DNA of 64,000 bases from Bacteroidaceae bacterium (lineage in GTDB: Bacteria; Bacteroidota; Bacteroidia; Bacteroidales; Bacteroidaceae): positions 59,935 through 123,934 of the forward strand of contig JAILDV010000030.1 of NCBI GenBank assembly GCA_024688885.1, given 5' to 3'. Below the pieces are notes generated by a model that was not told where the DNA came from, ran no database searches, and saw only the letters and a list, made by a program, of their open reading frames with translations. Positions 32,033-39,686 of this stretch are shown piece by piece; the first letter of the stretch is position 1; each line of letters starts with the position of its first letter. The position numbers and the translations under genes are program-made.

Positions 32033-32040
32033 TACCTTTG
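32033..32040 (+). promoter_or_regulatory. -7 box of mutY, 5 nt from the start codon
   Basis: TACCTTTG; only CACCC separates it from the ATG at 32046, so the transcript would be nearly leaderless. TTTTCAC-type repeats lie just upstream. Confidence 0.65.
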
Positions 32041-32045
32041 CACCC

Positions 32046-33062
32046 ATGTTTACCACCACACTTCTTGACTGGTTTGCCCTGAACGGGCGTGATTTGCCTT
32101 GGCGACACACCCAAGACGCGTATGCCATCTGGCTGAGCGAGATCATCTTGCAACAGACACGCATTCAGCAGGGGATGGACTATTGGCTGCGCTTCATGCA
32201 GCGATGGCCCAAAGTGGAGGATTTGGCAAAGGCGACAGAGGATGAGGTGCTGCGCATGTGGCAAGGGCTGGGCTATTACAGCCGTGCACGCAACTTGCAT
32301 ACGGCTGCACGGCAGATTGTGGAGCAAGGCGGGTTTCCCACCACACTGGAAGGCATCAAGCAACTGAAGGGTGTGGGTGACTACACCGCTGCAGCGATCG
32401 GTTCCATCGCTTTCGGATTGCCTGCCGCTGTGGTGGATGGCAATGTCTATCGGGTGCTTGCTCGCCATTATGGCATCGATACGCCCATCAACACGACAAG
32501 GGGGAAACATCTCTTCACAGAATTGGCACAATCGCTGCTACCTGCCGACCGACCTGCTGAGTTCAACCAAGCCATGATGGATTTCGGAGCCATTCAATGC
32601 ACCCCTTCTTCACCTAAGTGTGTGGTTTGTCCTCTGCAAGAAACGTGTGAAGCCTTACGCATGGGGCGTGTGGAAGAATTGCCCATCAAGGAGAAGAAGC
32701 TGAAGATTCAAACCGTGCACCTCACCTATATTTATATAAGATGTAAGGGAAAGACTGCCATCAGGAAAAGGCCGGCAGGAGGTATCTGGCAAGGATTGTG
32801 GGAACCGTATAATGGAGAATTAGGAATGAGGAATGAGGAATTAGGAATTGGAAAAGAATTAGGAATCGGAGATTGCACTTTGGTATGTAAGGATGTGAAG
32901 CATGTGCTGACGCATCGCATTCTGCTTGCTGACTTCTACCTACTGGAAACGGATGTATTCCCCACCCTTCCTAATGAATTTATCTGGGTGAATGAGAATA
33001 ACTTGGAGCAGTATGCAGTGCCCCGATTAATAGAGATTTTGCTGGGGAAATTACCGCGCTGA
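32046..33062 (+). CDS. mutY: Adenine DNA glycosylase MutY with a repeat-encoded insertion
   Basis: Removes adenine mispaired with 8-oxoguanine. 338 aa. Catalytic E32 (W-L-S-E-I-I-L-Q-Q-T), the helix-hairpin-helix L-K-G-V-G-D-Y-T-A-A-A-I with D131 (V-V-D-G-N-V-Y-R-V), and the [4Fe-4S] ligands C185-x6-C192-x2-C195-x5-C201 are all present. The C-terminal NUDIX-like 8-oxoG recognition domain is interrupted after W-Q-G-L-W-E-P-Y by about 20 residues (GELGMRNEELGIGKELGIG) encoded by GGAATTA/GGAATGA repeats (32815-32872). Because 7 does not divide by 3, changes in repeat number would shift the frame. The ATG at 32046 is chosen because upstream codons are the palindromic repeat. Confidence 0.92.
   Translation: MFTTTLLDWFALNGRDLPWRHTQDAYAIWLSEIILQQTRIQQGMDYWLRFMQRWPKVEDLAKATEDEVLRMWQGLGYYSRARNLHTAARQIVEQGGFPTTLEGIKQLKGVGDYTAAAIGSIAFGLPAAVVDGNVYRVLARHYGIDTPINTTRGKHLFTELAQSLLPADRPAEFNQAMMDFGAIQCTPSSPKCVVCPLQETCEALRMGRVEELPIKEKKLKIQTVHLTYIYIRCKGKTAIRKRPAGGIWQGLWEPYNGELGMRNEELGIGKELGIGDCTLVCKDVKHVLTHRILLADFYLLETDVFPTLPNEFIWVNENNLEQYAVPRLIEILLGKLPR
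32812..32872. repeat. GGAATTA/GGAATGA heptad tract inside mutY
   Basis: Imperfect heptads of the class found in intergenic arms (TTCCTAA/TTCCTCA read in reverse), here inside the mutY reading frame. Confidence 0.85.
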
Positions 33063-33122
33063 CACTCACTCCAAGAGTGCAAATCCTCACAAATAAGGAT
33101 TGCAGGGTATGGTAAAAAGCCG

Positions 33123-33130
33123 TACCTTTG
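33123..33130 (+). promoter_or_regulatory. -7 box of the DUF4491 gene
   Basis: TACCTTTG, about 43 nt before the ATG at 33174. Confidence 0.7.
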
Positions 33131-33173
33131 CAGCGATTTTCTGTTCTCATAGGTAAAACGAAAACGGTAAGGG

Positions 33174-33488
33174 ATGAATTTTTCAGGATTAATTATCGCT
33201 GTGACAACTTTCCTCGTGATTGGAGTGTTCCACCCCATTGTCATCAAAACTGAATATCATTTTGGTGTACGGTGCTGGTGGGTTTTCCTTGTGGCAGGTA
33301 TCGCCTTCATCGTGGCATCCCTGTTCGCCGCAAACGATGTGTTGAGCCCCGTGCTGGGCGTGGTGGGCTGTTCGTGCCTATGGAGCATCCTCGAACTGTT
33401 TCAGCAGAAGAAGCGTGTGGAGAGAGGATGGTTTCCGATGAATCCAAAACGAAAAGATGAATATTCTTGTAAGAATGAAAGAAGTTAG
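33174..33488 (+). CDS. DUF4491 family membrane protein
   Basis: 104 aa, three predicted transmembrane helices (about 3-20, 35-52, 58-76) and a basic cytosolic tail. The pattern G-L-I-I-x-x-x-T-F-L-V-I-G-x-F-H-P-I-V-I-K-x-E-Y, then R-C-W-W-V-F-L, and the closing R-x-x-x-G-W-F-P-x-N-P-K-R-K are what I know as the DUF4491 signature, a small Bacteroidetes family without assigned function. The C-terminal dozen residues run into a GGAGTTA-type repeat element, so the stop position may vary between strains. Confidence 0.8.
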   Translation: MNFSGLIIAVTTFLVIGVFHPIVIKTEYHFGVRCWWVFLVAGIAFIVASLFAANDVLSPVLGVVGCSCLWSILELFQQKKRVERGWFPMNPKRKDEYSCKNERS

Positions 33489-33592
33489 CGAAGTTAAAGA
33501 AGTTATCGACGATACTCAGTCAACGAGAAAGGCACCAGCATAACATCCGGCTTTAACTCCTTAACTCCTTTAACTCCTTAACTCCTAAAACA
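33481..33592. repeat. GGAGTTA/TTAACTCC element with ACATCCGG core
   Basis: Left arm AAGTTAAAGAAGTTATCGAC (33492-33511) and right arm of TTAACTCC repeats (33552-33586) around a core near 33543. The left 45 bp is the inverted counterpart of 1370-1414. Confidence 0.75.
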
Positions 33593-33632
33593 AAAAATGA
33601 TAAATTAAAAACTTTAATAAATAACACAAACA

Positions 33633-34523
33633 ATGAAAGCATTTAAAATCTTAGCAATGATGCTAGTTGCGCTGGTCGGTATGACAGCTTGCAGCAGCGA
33701 CGATGACAACGAGACAAAGAAACTCATTATTGACCCAGTGGAGGGACTTCAGGGCTATATCTTCGTCTCTTCGGGTTTCTTCACCAACTCTTACTATGGT
33801 GATGCTGCCACTTTGGACATCAAAAACGAGAAAGACCAGTGGGTGGTGAAGTTCCATGACCCACAGTGGGGTGAAGGCGTCTTTGAGAATGTGGTGATTG
33901 ACGAAAAAGGCCACACCCTCTCAGGTACTGGTACCGTCAGCATGACTGACATCCACAGCGGCAACGCCAACACCTACGATGCCACCATCAGCGGTGACGT
34001 GACCAACCCTGTCATTACAGTACAGCTCGGCAAGATGGGTGTTACCACCATCTCATTCTTTGCAGGTGAAGCTTCAAAGGCTTGTGAGTTGAACGGCAAC
34101 TACGCTGGCACTAACTCCGTGAAGGTGGGTGACGCTTATGGTCCTTATGATGCAGACGCCACTTGCAAGGTGACTCCTAATCCCGACGGCACCCTCAATG
34201 TGACAATTCCTGAGCACGTGCTCATGGAAACTGCCATCGGTAACCTGACTTTGGGTAAGGTGACCTTCGAAGGTCTGTATTTCGACGAGACAAACAACCG
34301 CTTCTATAGGGAATATGGCAAACTGGACAAGGAACTGAAGATGCATTTCAAGGCAGAGGGCGGCATGATGAATCTGGATGACGACTATGCATTCACTGAA
34401 AGCAGCGAGATTGAGGTGAAGGCTACAGAAGGTGGCATCCAAATCATCAACCGCTACCAATTGGGCAGAATGCCTTTCCCAATTGTTGCCACATTTGAAG
34501 GAACTATCCCAAGTGCGAAGTAA
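33633..34523 (+). CDS. Surface lipoprotein with calycin-like domain
   Basis: 296 aa; lipobox G-M-T-A-C gives acylated C20, followed by S-S-D-D-D, a typical Bacteroidetes outer-membrane export signal. The body is all beta with two similar halves (about 35-150 and 155-296): L-x-G-x-Y-x-G motifs, T-Y-D-A-T-I-S-G-D-V, and E-V-K-A-T-E-G-G-I-Q-I. This resembles the calycin-like/lipocalin-like domain found beside HmuY genes; ligand unknown. It precedes the HmuY-like gene with an 11-bp overlap and the TonB receptor, so the three look like one surface uptake unit. No TAnnTTTG box is apparent close upstream. Confidence 0.75.
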   Translation: MKAFKILAMMLVALVGMTACSSDDDNETKKLIIDPVEGLQGYIFVSSGFFTNSYYGDAATLDIKNEKDQWVVKFHDPQWGEGVFENVVIDEKGHTLSGTGTVSMTDIHSGNANTYDATISGDVTNPVITVQLGKMGVTTISFFAGEASKACELNGNYAGTNSVKVGDAYGPYDADATCKVTPNPDGTLNVTIPEHVLMETAIGNLTLGKVTFEGLYFDETNNRFYREYGKLDKELKMHFKAEGGMMNLDDDYAFTESSEIEVKATEGGIQIINRYQLGRMPFPIVATFEGTIPSAK

Positions 34524-35277
34524 CATTCTTTATATATTACCAAGTGTCTTACTGCTCGTCTCATGCCACGGCGTGCTTGACGATCTGTATGACACACCCA
34601 CTGAAAGCATCGACATCAGAGAAGGACAGCTGTATGTCGATGCTTCCAGTTGGCTTGACTGGTATTATATCGACTTCAACACCGCCAACCACAACGCAGC
34701 GGAGGGAGGCACATCCAGCGCATTCGTGAAATATGCCATCCCTACAGAGGAGTTATCAAATTCCAACCCTCAACCCTCAGCACCTGGCATCTACACCTAC
34801 TGGTATGACGTGTTCGGTGCAGGGCTCTCCAACCATGAGTTCCGTGGTTTCACCTCTACTGCCGCACAGCCTGAACCTGATGCGTGGCACATCGCCGTGC
34901 ATCGCAACAACGTGCGCACCAACGGGGGTGCTGCCTACGAGACCTCCTACACCTCGATGTATGACCTGCCTGAGAGCAGCGAGGCATTTGCGGATGCTAC
35001 CTTCACACCTGACCAATGGAATCAACTGGACGTGTGGACCATCCGTGAACAGATGCTGCAGGGACTCATCGGCAATCAGGGAATTGAGGTGAACCCCGTG
35101 CTCTCTTCATGGCTCAAGGTGGACATTCCTCCTATCCCTCCCACCTTCACACTCAACAACCACGTGTTCATTGTCCGCTTCGACGATGGCACCTTCGCAG
35201 CCATCCAGCTGGAGAACTATCAAAGTCCAGCTGGTACCAAGTGCTGTCTGACCATCAACTACAAGTACCCGTATTGA
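34513..35277 (+). CDS. HmuY family lipoprotein (probable heme-binding)
   Basis: About 254 aa from a GTG at 34513 that overlaps the upstream gene by 11 bp; this start gives a proper lipoprotein signal (R-S-N-I-L-Y-I-L-P-S-V-L-L-L-V-S-C), whereas earlier in-frame starts would be translated within the preceding gene. HmuY-like signs are the Y-V-D-A-S-S-W-L-D-W-Y-Y-I-D-F opening, D-A-W-H-I-A-V-H-R-N-N-V-R-T-N, and the C-terminal strand A-I-Q-L-E-N-Y. Family members capture heme at the cell surface and pass it to a TonB receptor, here the next gene, which begins 1 bp after this stop. Heme specificity is inferred, not shown. Confidence 0.83.
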   Translation: MRSNILYILPSVLLLVSCHGVLDDLYDTPTESIDIREGQLYVDASSWLDWYYIDFNTANHNAAEGGTSSAFVKYAIPTEELSNSNPQPSAPGIYTYWYDVFGAGLSNHEFRGFTSTAAQPEPDAWHIAVHRNNVRTNGGAAYETSYTSMYDLPESSEAFADATFTPDQWNQLDVWTIREQMLQGLIGNQGIEVNPVLSSWLKVDIPPIPPTFTLNNHVFIVRFDDGTFAAIQLENYQSPAGTKCCLTINYKYPY

Positions 35278-35278
35278 G

Positions 35279-37312
35279 ATGACTGCTACCATATACAAAG
35301 GGAAAAGGGAAAAGGGGAAAGTGAGAAATCTGTTTCAACTGTCATCCGTATGGGGGATACTTATATTTTTCACTTTTCACTTATCACTTTTCACTTTCCC
35401 TCTCTTCGCTCAAGCTCAGCCACTTGACTCCATCCACTATCTCAACGATGTGGTGGTGACTGGCACACGCACTCCAAAACTGCTGAAGGATGCACCCATC
35501 CAAACCCGTGTCATCACCGTCTCTGACATAGAGAAGGCTGATGCCACCAACGTGGAGGACCTGCTTCAGCAGGAGATGCCGGGTGTGGAGTTCTCCTATG
35601 CCATGAACCAGCTAAAACACATGAACCTATGCGGTTTTGGCGGACAGGGTATCCTCTTCATGGTGGATGGCGACCGTCTGGCTGGCGAGACCATGGATGA
35701 TGTGGATTTCACCCGTCTGAACATGGCGAACGTGGAGCGAATCGAGATTGTGAAGGGGGCAGCTTCCGCCCTTTATGGCAGCCATGCAGGGGGAGGTGTC
35801 ATCAACATCATCACCAAAGAGCAGACGCAACCGTGGACACTGAACCTGAATGCCCGATTGGCACGGTACAACGAACGACGTTTCGGGGGGGCTTTCGGAA
35901 CGAAGGGAAAGCAGTTGCACAACATGCTGAACGTCAACCACACCTTCATTGACAACATCCACGTACACAATGCTGAAAACCCTGCCACGCAGATTGTCTC
36001 CACCATTTATGGCGACCGCACATGGAACGTCAAGGACCGCCTCACCTACAAGCCCACCGACCAGCTGACACTCGTCGGACGTGCTGGCTATTTCTTCCGG
36101 GAGGTGGTGCGCACAGCCGACACGCCTGAACGGTACCGCGACTTCTCTGCCGGGGTGAAAGGACTGTGGGACATCACTGCGCACGACCAACTCGAGATTT
36201 CCTATTCTTTCGACCAGTACGACAAGTCGGACTTCCACAAAATCAACCGTCTGGACGTGCGTGACTACAGCAACGTGCAAAATGCTTTCCGGAGCTTATA
36301 CAACCACTATTGGAGCACGGGAAGTGTCCTCTCTGTCGGCACCGACTACATGCACGACTACCTGATGAACAAGAATCTGGGCAGCAAGACGGCATCACAG
36401 AGCATCTGCGACGCCTTTGCCCAATTCGACTGGCTCATCGACACACACTGGGAAGTGGTGGAAGCACTCCGCTACGACTATTTCTCAGACAGCAAGAGTG
36501 CACACTTCACCCCAAAACTGACAGCACGTTACCAGCCCATCGACCATCTCAATCTCCGTCTCGGCTACGGCATGGGCTTTCGTTCACCTGCCCTCAAGGA
36601 GAAATACTACAACTTCGACATGGTGGGCATCTGGATCATCCAAGGCAATCCCAACCTCAAGTCGGAGGTGAGCCACAACTTCAACGCCTCTGCCGACTAT
36701 ACCAAGGGACATTACAACTTCACCATCGCTGCCTACTACAACAACGTGCACAACAAGCTCACGACGGGGGTTCCCCACTATCTGCCAGGTGATGACAAAC
36801 AGCTCTATCTCGACTACACCAACCTTGAGGACTATTCCATCTATGGAGGAGAAGCCAACGTGCAGGCACGATGGGACAACGGATTCAGCGCCAAGCTTTC
36901 CTATGCATACACCAATGAGCGACTGCCTAAGGATAAGGAGGGACACACCATCAACAACCAGTACATTCCTGCACGTCGCCACTCTCTCACCGCACGAGTA
37001 GATTGGGACAAGCAGTTCACCAGCAACTACGGTCTCCGCCTCTCGCTCAACGGGCGTTTCCTATCTGCCGTGAAGAACGTGGAGTTTGTTGACTACTACG
37101 ACATCTCCAAAGGCACCAATACCGTTCACTACCCTGCCTACACCCTTTGGAAATTCTCTGCCGTTCAACGCTTCGGCAAAGCATTCAAGGTGACGGCAGC
37201 CCTTGACAACCTCCTCAACTACAAACCCCAATACCACTACTTCAACAGTCCACTCACCGATGGCATCAATCTGATGGTGGGCGTATCGGTGGACATAGAG
37301 AAAATCAAGTGA
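35279..37312 (+). CDS. TonB-dependent outer-membrane receptor (HmuR-like)
   Basis: 677 aa: signal peptide to about residue 47, plug domain (about 60-165: V-V-V-T-G-T-R-T-P, L-L-Q-Q-E-M-P-G-V-E, R-I-E-I-V-K-G-A-A-S-A-L-Y-G, G-G-V-I-N-I-I-T), and a 22-strand barrel ending in an aromatic-poor V-G-V-S-V-D-I-E-K-I-K. It lacks the SusC-type N-terminal extension, so it belongs to the metal/heme/cobalamin group; the HmuY partner favours heme. The signal peptide is odd: F-F-T-F-H-L-S-L-F-T-F-P-L-F is encoded by TTTTCAC-type heptads (35371-35399), with GGGAAAA repeats on the other side (35299-35322), so a repeat element appears to form the hydrophobic core. Confidence 0.9.
   Translation: MTATIYKGKREKGKVRNLFQLSSVWGILIFFTFHLSLFTFPLFAQAQPLDSIHYLNDVVVTGTRTPKLLKDAPIQTRVITVSDIEKADATNVEDLLQQEMPGVEFSYAMNQLKHMNLCGFGGQGILFMVDGDRLAGETMDDVDFTRLNMANVERIEIVKGAASALYGSHAGGGVINIITKEQTQPWTLNLNARLARYNERRFGGAFGTKGKQLHNMLNVNHTFIDNIHVHNAENPATQIVSTIYGDRTWNVKDRLTYKPTDQLTLVGRAGYFFREVVRTADTPERYRDFSAGVKGLWDITAHDQLEISYSFDQYDKSDFHKINRLDVRDYSNVQNAFRSLYNHYWSTGSVLSVGTDYMHDYLMNKNLGSKTASQSICDAFAQFDWLIDTHWEVVEALRYDYFSDSKSAHFTPKLTARYQPIDHLNLRLGYGMGFRSPALKEKYYNFDMVGIWIIQGNPNLKSEVSHNFNASADYTKGHYNFTIAAYYNNVHNKLTTGVPHYLPGDDKQLYLDYTNLEDYSIYGGEANVQARWDNGFSAKLSYAYTNERLPKDKEGHTINNQYIPARRHSLTARVDWDKQFTSNYGLRLSLNGRFLSAVKNVEFVDYYDISKGTNTVHYPAYTLWKFSAVQRFGKAFKVTAALDNLLNYKPQYHYFNSPLTDGINLMVGVSVDIEKIK
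35296..35402. repeat. Heptad-arm element inside the TonB receptor signal peptide
   Basis: GGGAAAA/GTGAGAAATC on the left and TTTTTCAC, TTTTCAC heptads on the right form an imperfect inverted repeat overlapping codons 7-41. Confidence 0.75.
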
Positions 37313-37390
37313 AAAGCCGATAGTGAAAAATCCGTGTTTCCACCTGCCTAAATGATTGATAACATAGATTTTTCACTTTTCACTTTATAC
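37312..37390. repeat. Palindromic heptad-arm element before the ior operon
   Basis: GTGAAAAATC on the left pairs with GATTTTTCAC on the right, flanked by GTGAAAA and TTTTCAC heptads. The CCATCCGG core is not recognisable in this copy. Confidence 0.7.
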
Positions 37391-37406
37391 TTTACACATT
37401 TTTTTG

Positions 37407-37414
37407 TACCTTTG
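37407..37414 (+). promoter_or_regulatory. -7 box of the ior/paa operon
   Basis: TACCTTTG. The palindrome at 37415-37450 starts at the next base, so it overlaps the transcription start. Heptad repeats lie about 20-40 bp upstream. Confidence 0.75.
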
Positions 37415-37450
37415 CATGTTTTTCGAGCCTTGGAAGGCTTGAGAAACATG
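37415..37450. promoter_or_regulatory. 36-bp palindrome at the transcription start of the ior operon
   Basis: CATGTTTTTCGAGCCTT pairs with AAGGCTTGAGAAACATG around a GG loop. As RNA all 17 positions pair (two as G-U). It could be an operator for a dimeric regulator or a 5'-end hairpin of the message. Confidence 0.7.
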
Positions 37451-37492
37451 TTTTTTATGTCTTTTACGTAATTACAACAAAACTACGATTAT

Positions 37493-39088
37493 ATGAAACA
37501 ATTACTTCTGGGTGACGAAGCCATAGCCTTGGGAGCCATCAATGCCGGACTCTCTGGCGTGTATGCATATCCAGGCACTCCGTCCACCGAAATCACTGAA
37601 TTTATTCAGACCAACAAAGTGGCACGCGAACGTGGCATCCACAGTCGTTGGTGTACCAATGAGAAAACAGCGATGGAAGCTGCCCTCGGTATGTCGTATG
37701 CAGGCAAGCGCGCCTTGGTGTGCATGAAGCACGTGGGCATGAACGTGTGTGCTGATGCATTTGTGAACAGCGCCATCACGGGTGTGAACGGCGGTCTCAT
37801 CGTGTTGGCTGCTGATGACCCATCGATGCACTCTTCACAGAACGAGCAGGACAGCCGTTTCTATGGCAAGTTCGCCCTCATCCCTGTGTTTGAGCCATCA
37901 AACCAGCAGGAGGCATACGACATGGTGGCGTCAGCATTCGAAATGTCGGAGAGCCTGAAGGTGCCTGTGCTGCTGCGCATCGTGACTCGTCTGGCACACA
38001 GCCGTGCTGCCGTGGAAGTTGGCGAACTCAGTGCAGAGAACGCACTCAACCCCAGCACCGACCAGTGGGTGTTGCTGCCAGGCATCGCAAGAAAGAAGTA
38101 TGTGGATTTGTTGGAGAAGCAGGAAGCATTCCAGAAAGCCAGCGAGACTTCTGCCTATAACAAGAAAGAATCAGCCGGTCAGAAATTGGGCATCGTTGCC
38201 TGCGGCATCGGTTACAACTACGTGAAGGAGAACGTGGGTGACAACGCTGACATCCTGAAGGTTTCGCAATATCCTCTCTCTCCCAAAGTCATCAAGGCTT
38301 TTGCTGCTGAACATGAGTGCATCCTGGTGGTGGAAGACGGTCAACCCGTAGTGGAAGAGGCCATTGCTGGTATGGTGGGGGCAGATTACGCCATCAAGGG
38401 ACGCTTGACAGGTGACCTGCCACGCACAGGCGAATTGACACCCGACAGCGTGGCTAAGGCGCTTGGCAAACCAGCCGGTCCTGCATTTGACAATGCAAAG
38501 AACCTTGCAGGTCGTCCTCCACAGCTCTGTCAGGGTTGCGGACACCGCGACGTATATACCGCACTGAACGAGGTGCTGGCTGAATATCCCGATTACCGTG
38601 TGTTTGGTGACATCGGTTGCTACACGCTGGGAGCACTGCCACCATTCAAGGCACTCTCCAGCTGTGTGGACATGGGTGCCAGTATCACGATGGCGAAGGG
38701 TGCGGCAGATGCAGGCTTGTTCCCTGCTGTTGCCATCATTGGTGACTCCACCTTCACGCACAGTGGCATGACAGGTCTGCTGGATGCCGTGAACGACAAA
38801 TCGAACATCACCGTGATCATTTCCGACAACCTGACGACAGGTATGACAGGTGGACAGGACTCTGCCGGCACAAACAAGTTCGAGGCTATCTGTCTCGGTT
38901 TGGGCGTAGAACCAGAGCATGTGCGCGTGGTCGTTCCACTTCCCAAAAACATGCCTGAAATTACACGCATCCTGAAGGAAGAAATTGAATATAACGGAGT
39001 TTCAGTGATTATTCCACGCCGTGAGTGCATCCAGACGGCAGCACGCCACGCAAGGGAACGTCAAAAAGCAAAGGAGGCAAACAAATGA
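37493..39088 (+). CDS. iorA: Indolepyruvate ferredoxin oxidoreductase, alpha subunit, lacking the ferredoxin domain
   Basis: Large subunit of the thiamin-diphosphate enzyme that reversibly couples aryl-pyruvate plus CoA to aryl-acetyl-CoA, CO2 and reduced ferredoxin. 531 aa: pyrimidine-binding domain first (A-Y-P-G-T-P-S-T-E-I-T-E), a C-x-x-C-G-H-R-D segment near 345, then the ThDP/Mg site G-D-I-G-C-Y-T-L-G and G-D-S-T-F-T-H-S-G. Archaeal IorA carries a C-terminal two-[4Fe-4S] ferredoxin-like domain; here the protein ends after I-I-P-R-R-E-C-I-Q-T-A without the cysteine clusters, so electrons must reach ferredoxin another way. It overlaps iorB by 4 bp. Confidence 0.92.
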   Translation: MKQLLLGDEAIALGAINAGLSGVYAYPGTPSTEITEFIQTNKVARERGIHSRWCTNEKTAMEAALGMSYAGKRALVCMKHVGMNVCADAFVNSAITGVNGGLIVLAADDPSMHSSQNEQDSRFYGKFALIPVFEPSNQQEAYDMVASAFEMSESLKVPVLLRIVTRLAHSRAAVEVGELSAENALNPSTDQWVLLPGIARKKYVDLLEKQEAFQKASETSAYNKKESAGQKLGIVACGIGYNYVKENVGDNADILKVSQYPLSPKVIKAFAAEHECILVVEDGQPVVEEAIAGMVGADYAIKGRLTGDLPRTGELTPDSVAKALGKPAGPAFDNAKNLAGRPPQLCQGCGHRDVYTALNEVLAEYPDYRVFGDIGCYTLGALPPFKALSSCVDMGASITMAKGAADAGLFPAVAIIGDSTFTHSGMTGLLDAVNDKSNITVIISDNLTTGMTGGQDSAGTNKFEAICLGLGVEPEHVRVVVPLPKNMPEITRILKEEIEYNGVSVIIPRRECIQTAARHARERQKAKEANK

Positions 39089-39663
39089 AGAAAGACATCA
39101 TACTCTGCGGTGTGGGCGGACAAGGAATCCTCTCCATCGCAACCATCATCGGAGAAGCAGCCACAGAGGCTGGCATCAACCTGAAACAAGCTGAAGTGCA
39201 TGGAATGAGCCAGCGTGGCGGTGACGTTCAGTCAAACCTGCGTCTCAGCACGGAGAACATCTACAGCGACCTCATCCCACAGGGAGGGGCTGATGTGGTC
39301 ATCTCCATGGAACCGATGGAGGCACTGCGCTACCTCCCCTACCTCGCCAAGACTGGCACCATCGTGACCAGCAGCAAGCCTTTCGTCAATATTCCCAACT
39401 ATCCTGACGAGGCTGCCCTCATGGCAGAACTGGACAGCATGCCTTCAGTGGTGAAGCTTGACATTGAGTCTGTCGCCAAGGATGCAGGCAATGCGCGTGG
39501 TGCCAACATGGTGCTCCTCGGCATGGCTGCTCCCTTCATCGAGATTATCACAGTAGAACAACTCCGCAAGGCCATATCCGTCATCTTTGCCCGCAAAGGC
39601 GAAGCCATCGTTGAAGCTAACCTCAAGGCTTTTGACTGCGGTGTGGAGGCAAGTAAAAAATAA
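39085..39663 (+). CDS. iorB: Indolepyruvate ferredoxin oxidoreductase, beta subunit
   Basis: Small (gamma-domain) subunit of the 2-oxoacid oxidoreductase, 192 aa. The nucleotide/CoA-type motif G-V-G-G-Q-G-I-L-S opens the protein, followed by E-V-H-G-M-S-Q-R-G-G-D-V-Q-S-N-L-R, diagnostic for the family. The ATG at 39085 overlaps the iorA stop (ATGA), giving coupled translation and equal amounts of the two subunits; an upstream in-frame ATG would be inside iorA and is unlikely. Confidence 0.94.
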   Translation: MKKDIILCGVGGQGILSIATIIGEAATEAGINLKQAEVHGMSQRGGDVQSNLRLSTENIYSDLIPQGGADVVISMEPMEALRYLPYLAKTGTIVTSSKPFVNIPNYPDEAALMAELDSMPSVVKLDIESVAKDAGNARGANMVLLGMAAPFIEIITVEQLRKAISVIFARKGEAIVEANLKAFDCGVEASKK

Positions 39664-39686
39664 CAACCAAACACAAATTTACCAAA

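Noticed and set aside
31935..32045. Upstream extension of mutY
   Set aside because: The extra 37 codons are the palindromic heptad element and the -7 box; MutY similarity begins at 32046.
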